Below the pieces are notes generated by a model. The model saw nothing but the letters and a program-made list of their open reading frames with translations. It ran no database searches and was not told the origin of the DNA. This document shows, piece after piece, positions 55,990-64,000 of a stretch of DNA of 64,000 nucleotides. A program made the translations under genes and the position numbers. Source of the DNA: CAVVGZ01 sp963841845 (lineage in GTDB: Bacteria > Chloroflexota > Anaerolineae > Anaerolineales > Anaerolineaceae); contig CAWJEG010000008.1 in the NCBI GenBank assembly GCA_963841845.1, forward strand, positions 124,001 to 188,000. The letters run 5' to 3'. Positions within the stretch are counted from its first letter, which is position 1. Each line of letters begins with the position of its first letter.

Positions 55990-57465
55990 TCAGGATTCTT
56001 CTACCTGACTGATCGAAGTGGATCCAGATTTCTCATGTATTGGTGAGAGTGTCTTATTCTGCCGGATCCAGCGCCAGATAGCCAGGGATAAGGCAACAGA
56101 CATGATCACAACCGCAACTGTGAAGGTGTCCTGTAATGCTTGCACCTGAATACTTGCCGGAGCCTCAACCGCGCTGCCGCTGAAGAGAGAACTTAACTGG
56201 TTTACTCTGCTTGCCCAAATTGCTCCCAGGGTGGCTATGCCGCAAGTTTGGCCCAATGTCCTGGTGATCGAGAGTATCCCGGAAACAATCCCTAACCTGG
56301 TACGTGGAGCAGTCCCCATAATAGCGCTGTTATTTGGCGATTGAAAGATCCCTGTGCCAATGCCAATAGGGAGAAAGCGGAGGATGTAACCGAGGGTTGA
56401 GGTATGTTGGCTGAGAGTAGTTAGAGAAATATAACCAATTACCAGAAAAACCAAACCAATTACCGTGATAGAAAAACTGCCATAACGATCTGAGAGTGAA
56501 CCGGAGATTGGCGCCATGATGCCCATAGCCAGCGGGACAACGCCCAGCAATAATCCAATTTGCCGTATAGGGTAATGAAGGACATTTTCCAGAAAAAACG
56601 GCATTAAAAAAATAGTACCGGCCATGCAGGTGAAAGTCAGGAAACCGGTTATTAAACCAGTAGTGAAGACCGGGTCTGAAAACAACTGCAGATCAATCAT
56701 GGGCTGGCTGCTTGTTTGCTCAATGCGGATAAATAAAATGGTCAGCAAGATCCAGGCGAGGAATAAAATACGGATGCGGGTGTCTGCAAAACCAAGCTGC
56801 TGTCCCAGGGTAAGGGCAAACAGCAGGGATAGGAGGCTCATTAATAACACGGCGGCCCCCCAGTAATCAAATTTTTGCCCTCCTGCCGGTTGGATTGCAG
56901 GAACAAATAAGATCACCATGCAAACCCCGATGAAACCCACAGGTATGTTTACAAAGAAAATCCAATGCCAATCCAGTGCATCGATGATCAATCCACCAAG
57001 GGTGGGTCCCAGGATGATGCCGATGGATACAATGGCACCAGTGATACCCAGGGCTAAACCACGTTGGCGGGGGGGGAAGGCTTCGGTAACAATCCCCATC
57101 CCAAGCGCCATAATCATTACTGCACCTACAGCCTGCAAAACGCGGAAGGCAATCAACCAGTATACGGTAGGGGAAAGACCGCAAAGCAAAGAACCAAGCA
57201 CAAAAATGATAAATCCGAGGGTGTAAATTGGTTTTTTGCCAATGATGTCAGCCAGCCTGCCAATTGCGAGCATTAAAGTGGTGATCGTCAGCAAGTAAGA
57301 CAATGTTACCCATTGGATGGTTGAAAATGGGACTTCAAATTCCTTGACCATGGTAGGAAGGGCAATGTTTACAATACTGCTGTCGATGGTGGAAAGGAAA
57401 AGACCCGAACCCACTGCAATCATCGTGTACCATTTGCGACTGTAATCTACGGGAGGGTTATTCAT
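55990..57465 (-). CDS. MFS multidrug exporter, DHA2 (14-TMS) family
   Basis: A 491-residue protein with about 14 hydrophobic segments. Motif D1 near the start is FLSTIDSSIVNIALPTMV; motif A is GRLADIIGKKPIY; the antiporter motif C is GITGAIVSIGIILGPTLGGL. These place it in the EmrB/QacA drug:proton antiporter family. The ATG at 57465 is preferred since AGG lies upstream. No regulator gene is adjacent. The compound exported is unknown. Confidence 0.88.
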   Translation of the reverse strand: MNNPPVDYSRKWYTMIAVGSGLFLSTIDSSIVNIALPTMVKEFEVPFSTIQWVTLSYLLTITTLMLAIGRLADIIGKKPIYTLGFIIFVLGSLLCGLSPTVYWLIAFRVLQAVGAVMIMALGMGIVTEAFPPRQRGLALGITGAIVSIGIILGPTLGGLIIDALDWHWIFFVNIPVGFIGVCMVILFVPAIQPAGGQKFDYWGAAVLLMSLLSLLFALTLGQQLGFADTRIRILFLAWILLTILFIRIEQTSSQPMIDLQLFSDPVFTTGLITGFLTFTCMAGTIFLMPFFLENVLHYPIRQIGLLLGVVPLAMGIMAPISGSLSDRYGSFSITVIGLVFLVIGYISLTTLSQHTSTLGYILRFLPIGIGTGIFQSPNNSAIMGTAPRTRLGIVSGILSITRTLGQTCGIATLGAIWASRVNQLSSLFSGSAVEAPASIQVQALQDTFTVAVVIMSVALSLAIWRWIRQNKTLSPIHEKSGSTSISQVEES

Positions 57466-57804
57466 GGACACCTGTACAATGAGACATTGCCTGGATTATA
57501 TCAAAGGGCGGCAGGTTGAAGGTAGGAATACCTGGGTTCAAAAATAAATGAAAAGCAGGGCGGACGATCATAAATATGGTATATTAAACTTTTAGATAGA
57601 ACCTCTCCATGGCAATATACGGTATTGGTGTTAACTGTCCTGAAATTCGTATTCGGTGTGCAAAAGGTCTTGTTTAGCAGGAAATAATAATCGGAGGTAC
57701 TCCGTCCTTCCCTCATTTATTCTTGTGGGGTGATGCCAATCAGGACATGCTAACCTTGCAATGCCTGGAGACCATCAAATTTGACTGCCTTTATGAGTTG
57801 ACCA

Positions 57805-59148
57805 TTGATCATCGAAAGAACCTTATCCAATTTCCTGAAAATTTTTATCAACAGGCAATTGCAATTAAGCAACATAGACCAAAAAATGCTGCCTCATCCA
57901 AGAATGGGAAGCAATTATGTGCTCTATGTGCATATCCCTTTTTGCGAATCCCTCTGCCCGTATTGTTCATTTAACCGGTTCATTTTTGTTGAAGAGAAAG
58001 CGCGGAGTTTCTACCAATCCTTACGCAAAGAAATGCAGTTGGTTTCAGATCTGGGTTATTCTTTTGAATCCATGTATATCGGCGGCGGCACACCAACCAT
58101 CTTGATGGATGAATTGGTTAGAACCATTGATTTTGCCGGGACCCTGTTCGGAATAAAGGAAGTGTCCTGTGAAACGAACCCGAACCATCTTACGCCGGAG
58201 ATTCTAACCTCACTGCAGGGCAGGGTGGACAGGCTGTCAGTTGGTGTGCAATCTTTCAATGATGGACTGCTCCAGCAAATGAACCGCTATAACCGGTTTG
58301 GCAGCGGGGAAGCGACCCTCAGAAGAATCCAGGATGCTGCAAATAAAATCCCTGTGATTAATGTGGATATGATCTTCAATTTTCCCAGGCAGACCGCTGA
58401 AATATTGAGGGAAGATATCCAGTGTGTGATCGCTTCCAACGCTAATCAGGTTACCTTCAATGCCTTAATGGCTTCGCCGGGAGTTGAAAAATCCCTCGAA
58501 AACGCAATGGGAACGGTTGACTATGGCCATGAGGAACCTTTTTATCAAATCATCTCCCGGGATCTTGATGAATATTTTTCCCCAGTCTCCAGCTGGACAT
58601 TTTCAAGAAAAGACAGCGGGTTGATCGATGAATACATTGTGGATTACGAAGAATATCTTGGGGTTGGCCCGGGATCATTCAGTTACCTGGATGGGACACT
58701 CTATGCCAATACTTTTTCACTGCGGGAATATGACCAAAGATTGAATTCCGGGTATATGCCCGTTACTGGATTCCATCAATTTAATATATCTGACCGGATG
58801 CGCTATCGTTTTTTAATGGACCTGTTCGGGCTTTGCCTGGATAAAAAGAGATTCAAAAAGGATTTTGGAATGTCAATTGAGAGGGGACTGCCCCTTGAGA
58901 TGGCATTTATGAAAATCGCCGGTGCTTTTGAAAAGAACGATGAAAGTGTACTCACCCTTACCCCAAAAGGCCGCTATCTCACGGTGGTAATGATGCGGGA
59001 ATTCTTTTCAGGGGTCAACCGGGTTCGCGAACAGGCCAGGCAGGCACTGACACCAGAAGAAAGGGCACTGCTTGTCACCTGCGACCGGGCGCCCATGGCA
59101 GGATCTGTAAAACCGGCACCCCAAGGTAGTCCGGGAAATTTACCCTGA
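57805..59148 (+). CDS. HemN-like radical SAM protein
   Basis: About 447 residues. The radical SAM cluster motif is HIPFCESLCPYCSFNRF, preceded by NYVLYV as in HemN-like proteins; MYIGGGTPTIL, DRLSVGVQSFNDGLL and IDEYIVDYEEYLGVGPG follow. The C-terminus has the winged-helix domain. Such proteins include coproporphyrinogen III dehydrogenase, haem chaperones and HutW-type haem-utilisation enzymes. No strong start is seen; another frame from 57723 is also open and protein-like (CLETIKFDCLYELTIDHRKN), so the real N-terminus may lie there with a frameshift at about 57900. It precedes an FtsX relic and the PfaA-like synthase. Confidence 0.8.
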   Translation: MIIERTLSNFLKIFINRQLQLSNIDQKMLPHPRMGSNYVLYVHIPFCESLCPYCSFNRFIFVEEKARSFYQSLRKEMQLVSDLGYSFESMYIGGGTPTILMDELVRTIDFAGTLFGIKEVSCETNPNHLTPEILTSLQGRVDRLSVGVQSFNDGLLQQMNRYNRFGSGEATLRRIQDAANKIPVINVDMIFNFPRQTAEILREDIQCVIASNANQVTFNALMASPGVEKSLENAMGTVDYGHEEPFYQIISRDLDEYFSPVSSWTFSRKDSGLIDEYIVDYEEYLGVGPGSFSYLDGTLYANTFSLREYDQRLNSGYMPVTGFHQFNISDRMRYRFLMDLFGLCLDKKRFKKDFGMSIERGLPLEMAFMKIAGAFEKNDESVLTLTPKGRYLTVVMMREFFSGVNRVREQARQALTPEERALLVTCDRAPMAGSVKPAPQGSPGNLP

Positions 59149-59255
59149 ACCACTGCACTTCATGGAAACTATTAAACCCCTCTAAAATCATTCCCTGATT
59201 ACGATTCCCCGGTGTTGTGCAATGTGATTTGTAAATAATAATTGGGCGGTAGGTT

Positions 59256-59622
59256 CGATGGATGCGGCTACCCCGGGTGTTTTCAATACTCTAGCGGTGA
59301 ATTGGATGGAACCTAACCAGGAAGACGGCATACCGGGCAGAGATGGTATGATTTACGGCCAGATGGTGAGGATGATCCTGGCAGAAGCGGCGCTCATGGG
59401 ATTATGGGGGGGATATTGGGGTTAGTAATCGGGGTGATCCTTTCCCGGATTTTCTTCATCTCGATGAACACCATGTCTGGAGATAATTTGACATACGTCC
59501 TTCCAATGGCAGCTATTTTAACTGGCGTGGTCCTTTCACTAGTGGTTTCCTAACTGGCAGCCATCTTCCCAGCCCGCCGGGCTGCAACGATACGGATACT
59601 GGATGCGATGCATTACGAATAA
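59256..59622 (+). pseudogene. FtsX-type ABC transporter permease remnant
   Basis: In two frames the text reads as the C-terminal part of an FtsX/MacB permease: GMIYGQMVRMILAEAALMGL, then GGILGLVIGVILSRIFFIS, YVLPMAAILTGVVLSLVVS, a stop, and LAAIFPARRAATIRILDAMH. A frameshift at about 59410 and an internal stop at about 59550 break it. No N-terminal part exists upstream. It is a true remnant, multiply damaged. Confidence 0.75.
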
Positions 59623-59897
59623 CCATCAGAAATTTCGGGTTATGTTTATTATTTCCAACCGGGTAATGGGCAAAGGTAAATTTCTTCAGCGATAACCTGT
59701 AAAACATTATATGGAATAATCCAAAAAAATTCACCCCATTCTAATGTCTTTCCCTTATAATCGAAAATTCAACTATTGAATACTTATCTGTTAGCAAAAT
59801 TGATCTTCTGCTCTGAAGATAAACAATTCGTGATGGATCAAAATTTGCTAATTCAGTAACCAACCCTGTTCTTTTGGGTTTAAGCAAACGTAACAAA

Positions 59898-59922
59898 TTT
59901 TCGCGGTTTCCAATCGCGAAAA
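59898..59922. repeat. Inverted repeat in the leader of the PfaA-like gene
   Basis: TTTTCGCG (59898-59905) and CGCGAAAA (59915-59922) form an 8-base-pair dyad with a 9-base spacer, about 55 bases before the ATG. It could be an operator or a hairpin in the 5' untranslated region. Otherwise the 59623-59975 gap shows no gene. Confidence 0.4.
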
Positions 59923-59975
59923 ATCAGAATTCCACGGTGGAGCGGTATTTTTAGGTGGTTTTGGAGGCAGGTTTG

Positions 59976-62900
59976 ATGAAAGAAAAAACACAGAGTAATA
60001 GCGCAATGGCGACGGCCAATTTGAGCCGCATTCCGGTAGCGATTATCGGAATTTCAGCGATCTTCCCCGGCGCGCATAATGTAAACGAATACTGGGAAAA
60101 TATCCTTAAGAAGATTGACAGCATCACAGATGTCCCGGAGGACCGCTGGAAGATAGAAGATTATTACGACCCTGATCCGAATGCTCCAGACAAGGTTTAC
60201 AGCAAGCGGGGAGGATTTATCCCCGACATCGATTTTGATCCATTGGAATTTGGCCTCCCGCCTAATATTCTTGAAGTGACCGATATCGCCCAACTGTTAG
60301 CCCTGGTGGCAGCCCGGGATGCCCTGGCTGATGCCGGTTATGGTGAAGGGGTTGAGTTTGACCGGGATCAGACCGGTGTCATTGTGGGAGTGGTTGGGAT
60401 GGGAATGAAATTGATCAATCCCCTGGTTTCCCGTATGCAGTACCCTGTATGGCGGAAAGTTCTGCGGCACAGCGGCGTTCCAGAAAATGACATTGATATT
60501 ATCATCGAGAAGATCAAAACCGCCTATATCCAATGGGAGACAAACACCTTCCCGGGTATGATTGCCAACGTGGTTGCCGGAAGAATTGCAAACCGGTTCA
60601 ACCTCGGGGGTATCAACTGCGTTGTTGATGCAGCGTGTGCCAGTTCCCTGGCTGCTATTAAAATGTCAGTCAGCGAATTGATTGAGGGACGCGCCAATAT
60701 GATGATCACGGGTGGTGTGGATACGGATAACTCGATCGGACCATACATGTGCTTTAGCAAAACCCCCGCTTTTACCGGCGGTGATATCGTGCGGCCTTTT
60801 GATGAAAAATCGGACGGTATGATGGTTGGTGAAGGCCTGGGACTGGTGGTGCTGAAACGCCTTGCTGATGCGGAAAGAGATGGCGACCGGATCTATGCGG
60901 TTATAAAAGGTGTTGGCAGCTCAAGTGACGGGAGGTTTAAAAGCATCTATGCACCGCGTTCTTCCGGCCAGGCAAAAGCCATCCAGCGAACTTACCAGGA
61001 GGCTGGCTTTGCACCTGAAACTGTAGGTTTAATAGACGCTCATGGAACCGGTACAATGGCGGGCGATCCAGCTGAAGTGGAGGGTCTGAAACTGGTATTT
61101 GGAGTGGATGATCTACATCCCTCCTCGATCGCCCTTGGTAGTGTTAAATCCCAGATTGGCCACACAAAAGCTACTGCCGGGGCGGCAAGCCTGATTAAAA
61201 TAGCCCTGGCATTACACCACAAAGTTCTGCCGGCTACGATAAACGTTACCAAACCTAATCCAATCTTCGACCTGGAGCATTCACCTTTTTATCTCAATAC
61301 CGAAACCCGTCCCTGGTTTCGCTTGGACCCAAAAACACCGCGGCGCGCTGCAGTAAGTTCTTTTGGTTTTGGCGGAACAAATTTCCATGTGGTTCTTGAG
61401 GAATATCAAGAAGACCACCAGGATGCTTACAGAATTCACGATCTTAACCAGACGATTGTCATCAATGCACCCACCAGGATGGACTTGGTCACGATTTGCA
61501 AGAATGTCATCTCCGATCTGGAAAGTGCCCACGCAAAACTGTCCTATAACCATTTGATAAATGAAAGCAGTTCAAAAACCATTCCACAATCTGATGTCCG
61601 AATCGGATTTGTGGCATCCGGGATTGTGGATGCCATCCAATCCTTAAAAACATCGCTGGGTTTGTTACAGGAAAAACCGGAAGAATCCTGGGAGCATCCC
61701 AGGGGAATCTTCTACCGGGAGCATGGTTTAAATTCCGATGACAAGGTGGTGGCATTATTTCCCGGCCAGGGTTCACAATACCTGGGGATGGGAAAAGAAC
61801 TGGCAATAAACTACCCGGATTTTCGCCAGGGATTTGCCAGGATGGATGAATTTTTCATCGAGGAAGGCAGACCAAATCTCAGCGGGATCGTTTACCCGGC
61901 TCCGGTTTTTGACGAATCTAAAGTCCAGGAGCAGGAGCAGCTTTTAACTTCAACAGAGAATGCCCAACCAGCCATTGGCGTATTCAGCTTTGGGCTTTAC
62001 AAGCAGTTGAGCCAGGCTGGATTTAAACCGAATTTTGTGGCAGGGCACAGTTTTGGTGAACTGACAGCTTTATGGGCAAGCGGTGCAATCGGTGATGACA
62101 GTTTTCTGCGTCTTGCCTATCAGCGTGGGAAAGCAATGGCAGCCCCGGCTGTTGATGGTCACGACAGCGGCGCAATGCTGGCAGTTAAAGGTGATTTAGA
62201 AAAATTAAGTGGAAGTTTGAATGATTTGCCGGGAGTCGGCATAGCCAATTGGAATGCCGGAAACCAGGTGGTACTCGCAGGACCAACCAGGGATATTGAA
62301 CAGGCTAAACTGCACCTTGAACAGAAGGGTTTTACAGCAGTAAGGCTGCAAGTATCAGCCGCCTTCCATACCTCGATGGTTGAACATGCCCGGGAACCAT
62401 TTTCTGCGTCGGTAAAAAAGGAAGCTTTCCATAAACCCCAATTTACTGTATTTTCCAATTCTACTGGTGAACCCTACCCTCAGGATCCTGCGATCATCCA
62501 GACCATGCTGGCGGACCATGTCCTGAAACCAGTTCTATTTATGCAAGAAATTGATAATATTTACAAACAAGGCGGTAGGATTTTTGTTGAAATTGGCCCT
62601 AAGAGCGTCCTGACCAACCTGGTTAACAATATTCTGGCGGATAAACCCCACCAGTGCATTGCCTTGAACCTCAATGGAAAAAAGGACAGCGATCTGCTTT
62701 TCCGGCAAGCGGTTCTCCAACTCCGGTTGGCGGGGTTGGAACTTTCCGATATGGACCCGTGGAAGAATGGCCGGATCCATCCCGAGGGAAATAAATTGAG
62801 CGGGGTAAGCGTTAAATTGAATGGTGGATTTTACATATCCGAAAAAACCCGCATGGCATTTGAGAATAGCCTGCAGGATGATTTCAAGATATCGATTCTA

Positions 62901-64000
62901 AAGGAAAATATCCAATTCAAGGAACAAGCAGCCATGAGCGGGAGCATGGATGCTAAAGGTCCTGCTACTGTGGAAATGGCAGATCAAGTAACAAAGGTTC
63001 CTTTCCAGCCACAAGCAATAATTACACAGCCTCAATCAGCAAATATTGCTTCGTGGGGTTCACCTCAGGTACCTGACATGACTCCCTCTGATCTGGCGAG
63101 GATTTTTGATCACTTTCAAGAACATCAGCGCCAGACTGCCCAGGTGCACTCCCAGTATTTACAGAATGAGGCGGATTTTATCAAGATATTCTCCCAATTG
63201 ATGCAGACCAAACTGACAATTCTTTCAGATAAGGAGTTTACCCGCCAGGCACCGGATCAGATTGCCCAGGTTTTGCAGAGTGTTGATAACAGCCTGAAGC
63301 ATTTTGAGAACCATCAGGTGGAAACACTGCGCATCCACGACCAATATTTGCAGGAACAGGCGCAGATATCCAGGCAATTTGTAGCACTGGCCCAGGGTGA
63401 GCCCAAATTAGGAGAGAAATTCATTGAAAGTACACCACCCTTGCGCAGTGATGAGCAGTCCATCCCCGCAGTTTCGGCGATGACTCCCGAAAGCCGCCCG
63501 GTCTTAGAAGCCAAGCAGCAAGTGCTATCAAGCGTCAAGGAGCCGGCTGCTGTGGGGCAGCATCCCCCGCAGGAAATTGCGATCAGCAGCCAGGAGATAA
63601 AATCCGCTGCGGGTCTTAATATTGAACAGGTCTCTTCAGCATTTTTAGAGATAGTCAGTGAGAAAACCGGATATCCCTTAGAGACCCTCGATCCAGATAT
63701 GGATCTTGAGGCAGACCTGGGGATTGACTCGATTAAACGGGTAGAAATCATGGGTGCGCTGCAGGAGCGATTCCCCCAAATGGCTCAACCGGATACACAA
63801 ATTCTGGCTGGATTACGCACATTACAGGAAATTATCGTCTACATGTCAGATTCTGGTGTAGATGCGACTCCATCAGCGATGCAAATACCAGGAAATGTCC
63901 TGGAACAAAATGTTCAAATCCTGCCATCTACAGAAGTGAAAGCCGGCAATATTGACCCTCGAGAGTTATCTGCAGCATTCCTGGAGGTTGTCAGCGAAAA
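59976..64000 (+). CDS. pfaA: PfaA-like multidomain polyunsaturated fatty acid/polyketide synthase (partial, continues past the window)
   Basis: The frame is open from the ATG at 59976 (GGAGG nine bases before) to the end, over 1,341 residues. Residues about 18-455 are a ketosynthase: VPVAIIGISAIFPG-like start (here IPVAIIG), Cys221 in VVDAACASSLAA, His356 in DAHGTGT and His396 in GHTKATAG. Residues about 590-890 are an acyltransferase with FPGQGSQYLGMGKEL and Ser692 in GHSFGEL. A long glutamine-rich linker (about 985-1165) leads to an acyl carrier domain with Ser1252 in LGIDSIKRVEIMG. A second carrier domain begins at the right edge. The LGIDSIKRVE carrier type and KS-MAT-tandem ACP order are those of PfaA, which makes long-chain polyunsaturated fatty acids in marine bacteria; related secondary-lipid synthases share this build, so the product is not certain. 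Confidence 0.86.
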   Translation, partial: MKEKTQSNSAMATANLSRIPVAIIGISAIFPGAHNVNEYWENILKKIDSITDVPEDRWKIEDYYDPDPNAPDKVYSKRGGFIPDIDFDPLEFGLPPNILEVTDIAQLLALVAARDALADAGYGEGVEFDRDQTGVIVGVVGMGMKLINPLVSRMQYPVWRKVLRHSGVPENDIDIIIEKIKTAYIQWETNTFPGMIANVVAGRIANRFNLGGINCVVDAACASSLAAIKMSVSELIEGRANMMITGGVDTDNSIGPYMCFSKTPAFTGGDIVRPFDEKSDGMMVGEGLGLVVLKRLADAERDGDRIYAVIKGVGSSSDGRFKSIYAPRSSGQAKAIQRTYQEAGFAPETVGLIDAHGTGTMAGDPAEVEGLKLVFGVDDLHPSSIALGSVKSQIGHTKATAGAASLIKIALALHHKVLPATINVTKPNPIFDLEHSPFYLNTETRPWFRLDPKTPRRAAVSSFGFGGTNFHVVLEEYQEDHQDAYRIHDLNQTIVINAPTRMDLVTICKNVISDLESAHAKLSYNHLINESSSKTIPQSDVRIGFVASGIVDAIQSLKTSLGLLQEKPEESWEHPRGIFYREHGLNSDDKVVALFPGQGSQYLGMGKELAINYPDFRQGFARMDEFFIEEGRPNLSGIVYPAPVFDESKVQEQEQLLTSTENAQPAIGVFSFGLYKQLSQAGFKPNFVAGHSFGELTALWASGAIGDDSFLRLAYQRGKAMAAPAVDGHDSGAMLAVKGDLEKLSGSLNDLPGVGIANWNAGNQVVLAGPTRDIEQAKLHLEQKGFTAVRLQVSAAFHTSMVEHAREPFSASVKKEAFHKPQFTVFSNSTGEPYPQDPAIIQTMLADHVLKPVLFMQEIDNIYKQGGRIFVEIGPKSVLTNLVNNILADKPHQCIALNLNGKKDSDLLFRQAVLQLRLAGLELSDMDPWKNGRIHPEGNKLSGVSVKLNGGFYISEKTRMAFENSLQDDFKISILKENIQFKEQAAMSGSMDAKGPATVEMADQVTKVPFQPQAIITQPQSANIASWGSPQVPDMTPSDLARIFDHFQEHQRQTAQVHSQYLQNEADFIKIFSQLMQTKLTILSDKEFTRQAPDQIAQVLQSVDNSLKHFENHQVETLRIHDQYLQEQAQISRQFVALAQGEPKLGEKFIESTPPLRSDEQSIPAVSAMTPESRPVLEAKQQVLSSVKEPAAVGQHPPQEIAISSQEIKSAAGLNIEQVSSAFLEIVSEKTGYPLETLDPDMDLEADLGIDSIKRVEIMGALQERFPQMAQPDTQILAGLRTLQEIIVYMSDSGVDATPSAMQIPGNVLEQNVQILPSTEVKAGNIDPRELSAAFLEVVSE

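Noticed and set aside
57501..57716. Short minus-strand frame upstream of the exporter gene
   Set aside because: No ribosome site, no domain and unusual composition; likely a chance frame.
59976..64000. Reading the synthase as HglE-type heterocyst glycolipid synthase
   Set aside because: The visible tandem carrier domains of the LGIDSIKRVE type fit PfaA better, and nothing suggests a cyanobacterial host. Not fully excluded because the gene is incomplete.
1..64000. CRISPR arrays, rRNA operons and riboswitches
   Set aside because: No regularly spaced direct repeats, rRNA-like sequence or recognisable riboswitch structure was found on reading the window.

Overview
The window looks like chromosomal DNA of an anaerobic, heterotrophic bacterium, most plausibly a member of Chloroflexota class Anaerolineae. 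This is an inference from the mix of families: a ferredoxin-linked 2-oxoacid oxidoreductase, two sugar-alcohol PTS clusters, large GT-C membrane glycosyltransferases, helix-hairpin-helix DUF4332 proteins and a PfaA-type multidomain synthase. No rRNA is present. The only tRNA signal is a damaged Leu-like relic at the left end.

Layout. 1-1.8 kb is an eroded accessory end: tRNA-Leu-like relic, zinc-ribbon protein and a decayed IS481 transposase. 1.9-13.7 kb is a carbohydrate cluster. A RhaD-type aldolase/dehydrogenase points left. A galactitol-type PTS points right (EIIB, EIIC, an unknown membrane-anchored protein, a SorC-type regulator and an EIIA-HPr fusion), followed by a GpsA-like dehydrogenase, a small unknown protein, a zinc alcohol dehydrogenase, a UroD-family protein and a HAD phosphatase. 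14.1-18.2 kb is a glucitol-type PTS operon (GutM, EIIC2, separate EIIC1 and EIIB proteins, EIIA) ending in a SAF-domain oxidoreductase and a strong terminator. 18.6-27.8 kb, all leftward, holds two polar-amino-acid ABC transport sets sharing one visible binding lipoprotein, plus a PPC/DUF296 protein, an ornithine cyclodeaminase-family enzyme and an aminotransferase.

28.1-34.1 kb holds mixed small genes: a GT2 glycosyltransferase, a repeat-containing lipoprotein, an acetyltransferase, a DUF952 protein, an epimerase and small membrane proteins. 34.2-43.2 kb is core metabolism: dnaE rightward, then lysS, greA and a four-subunit 2-oxoacid:ferredoxin oxidoreductase leftward. 43.6-50.7 kb holds an SDR, an AlaX-type editing protein, two helix-hairpin-helix proteins and an arsenic-related group (ArsC, a thioredoxin-like protein, and ArsM overlapping a SigZ-like sigma factor). 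50.8-57.5 kb has two paralogous GT-C proteins flanking a sigma factor and a zinc-finger candidate anti-sigma factor, then an MFS exporter. 57.8 kb to the end has a HemN-like radical SAM protein, an FtsX relic and the start of a PfaA-like synthase that runs off the window with its reading frame open for 4 kb.

A striking feature is a run of single-base frameshifts in otherwise well-conserved genes: the aldolase, SorC regulator, GpsA-like gene, gut PTS genes, SAF oxidoreductase, ABC genes, an HHH gene, and dnaE three times. An essential polymerase broken three times argues for indel errors in the sequence rather than real decay. I therefore annotate these as single genes spanning the frameshift. 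By contrast, the IS481 and FtsX relics carry several lesions and look genuinely decayed.
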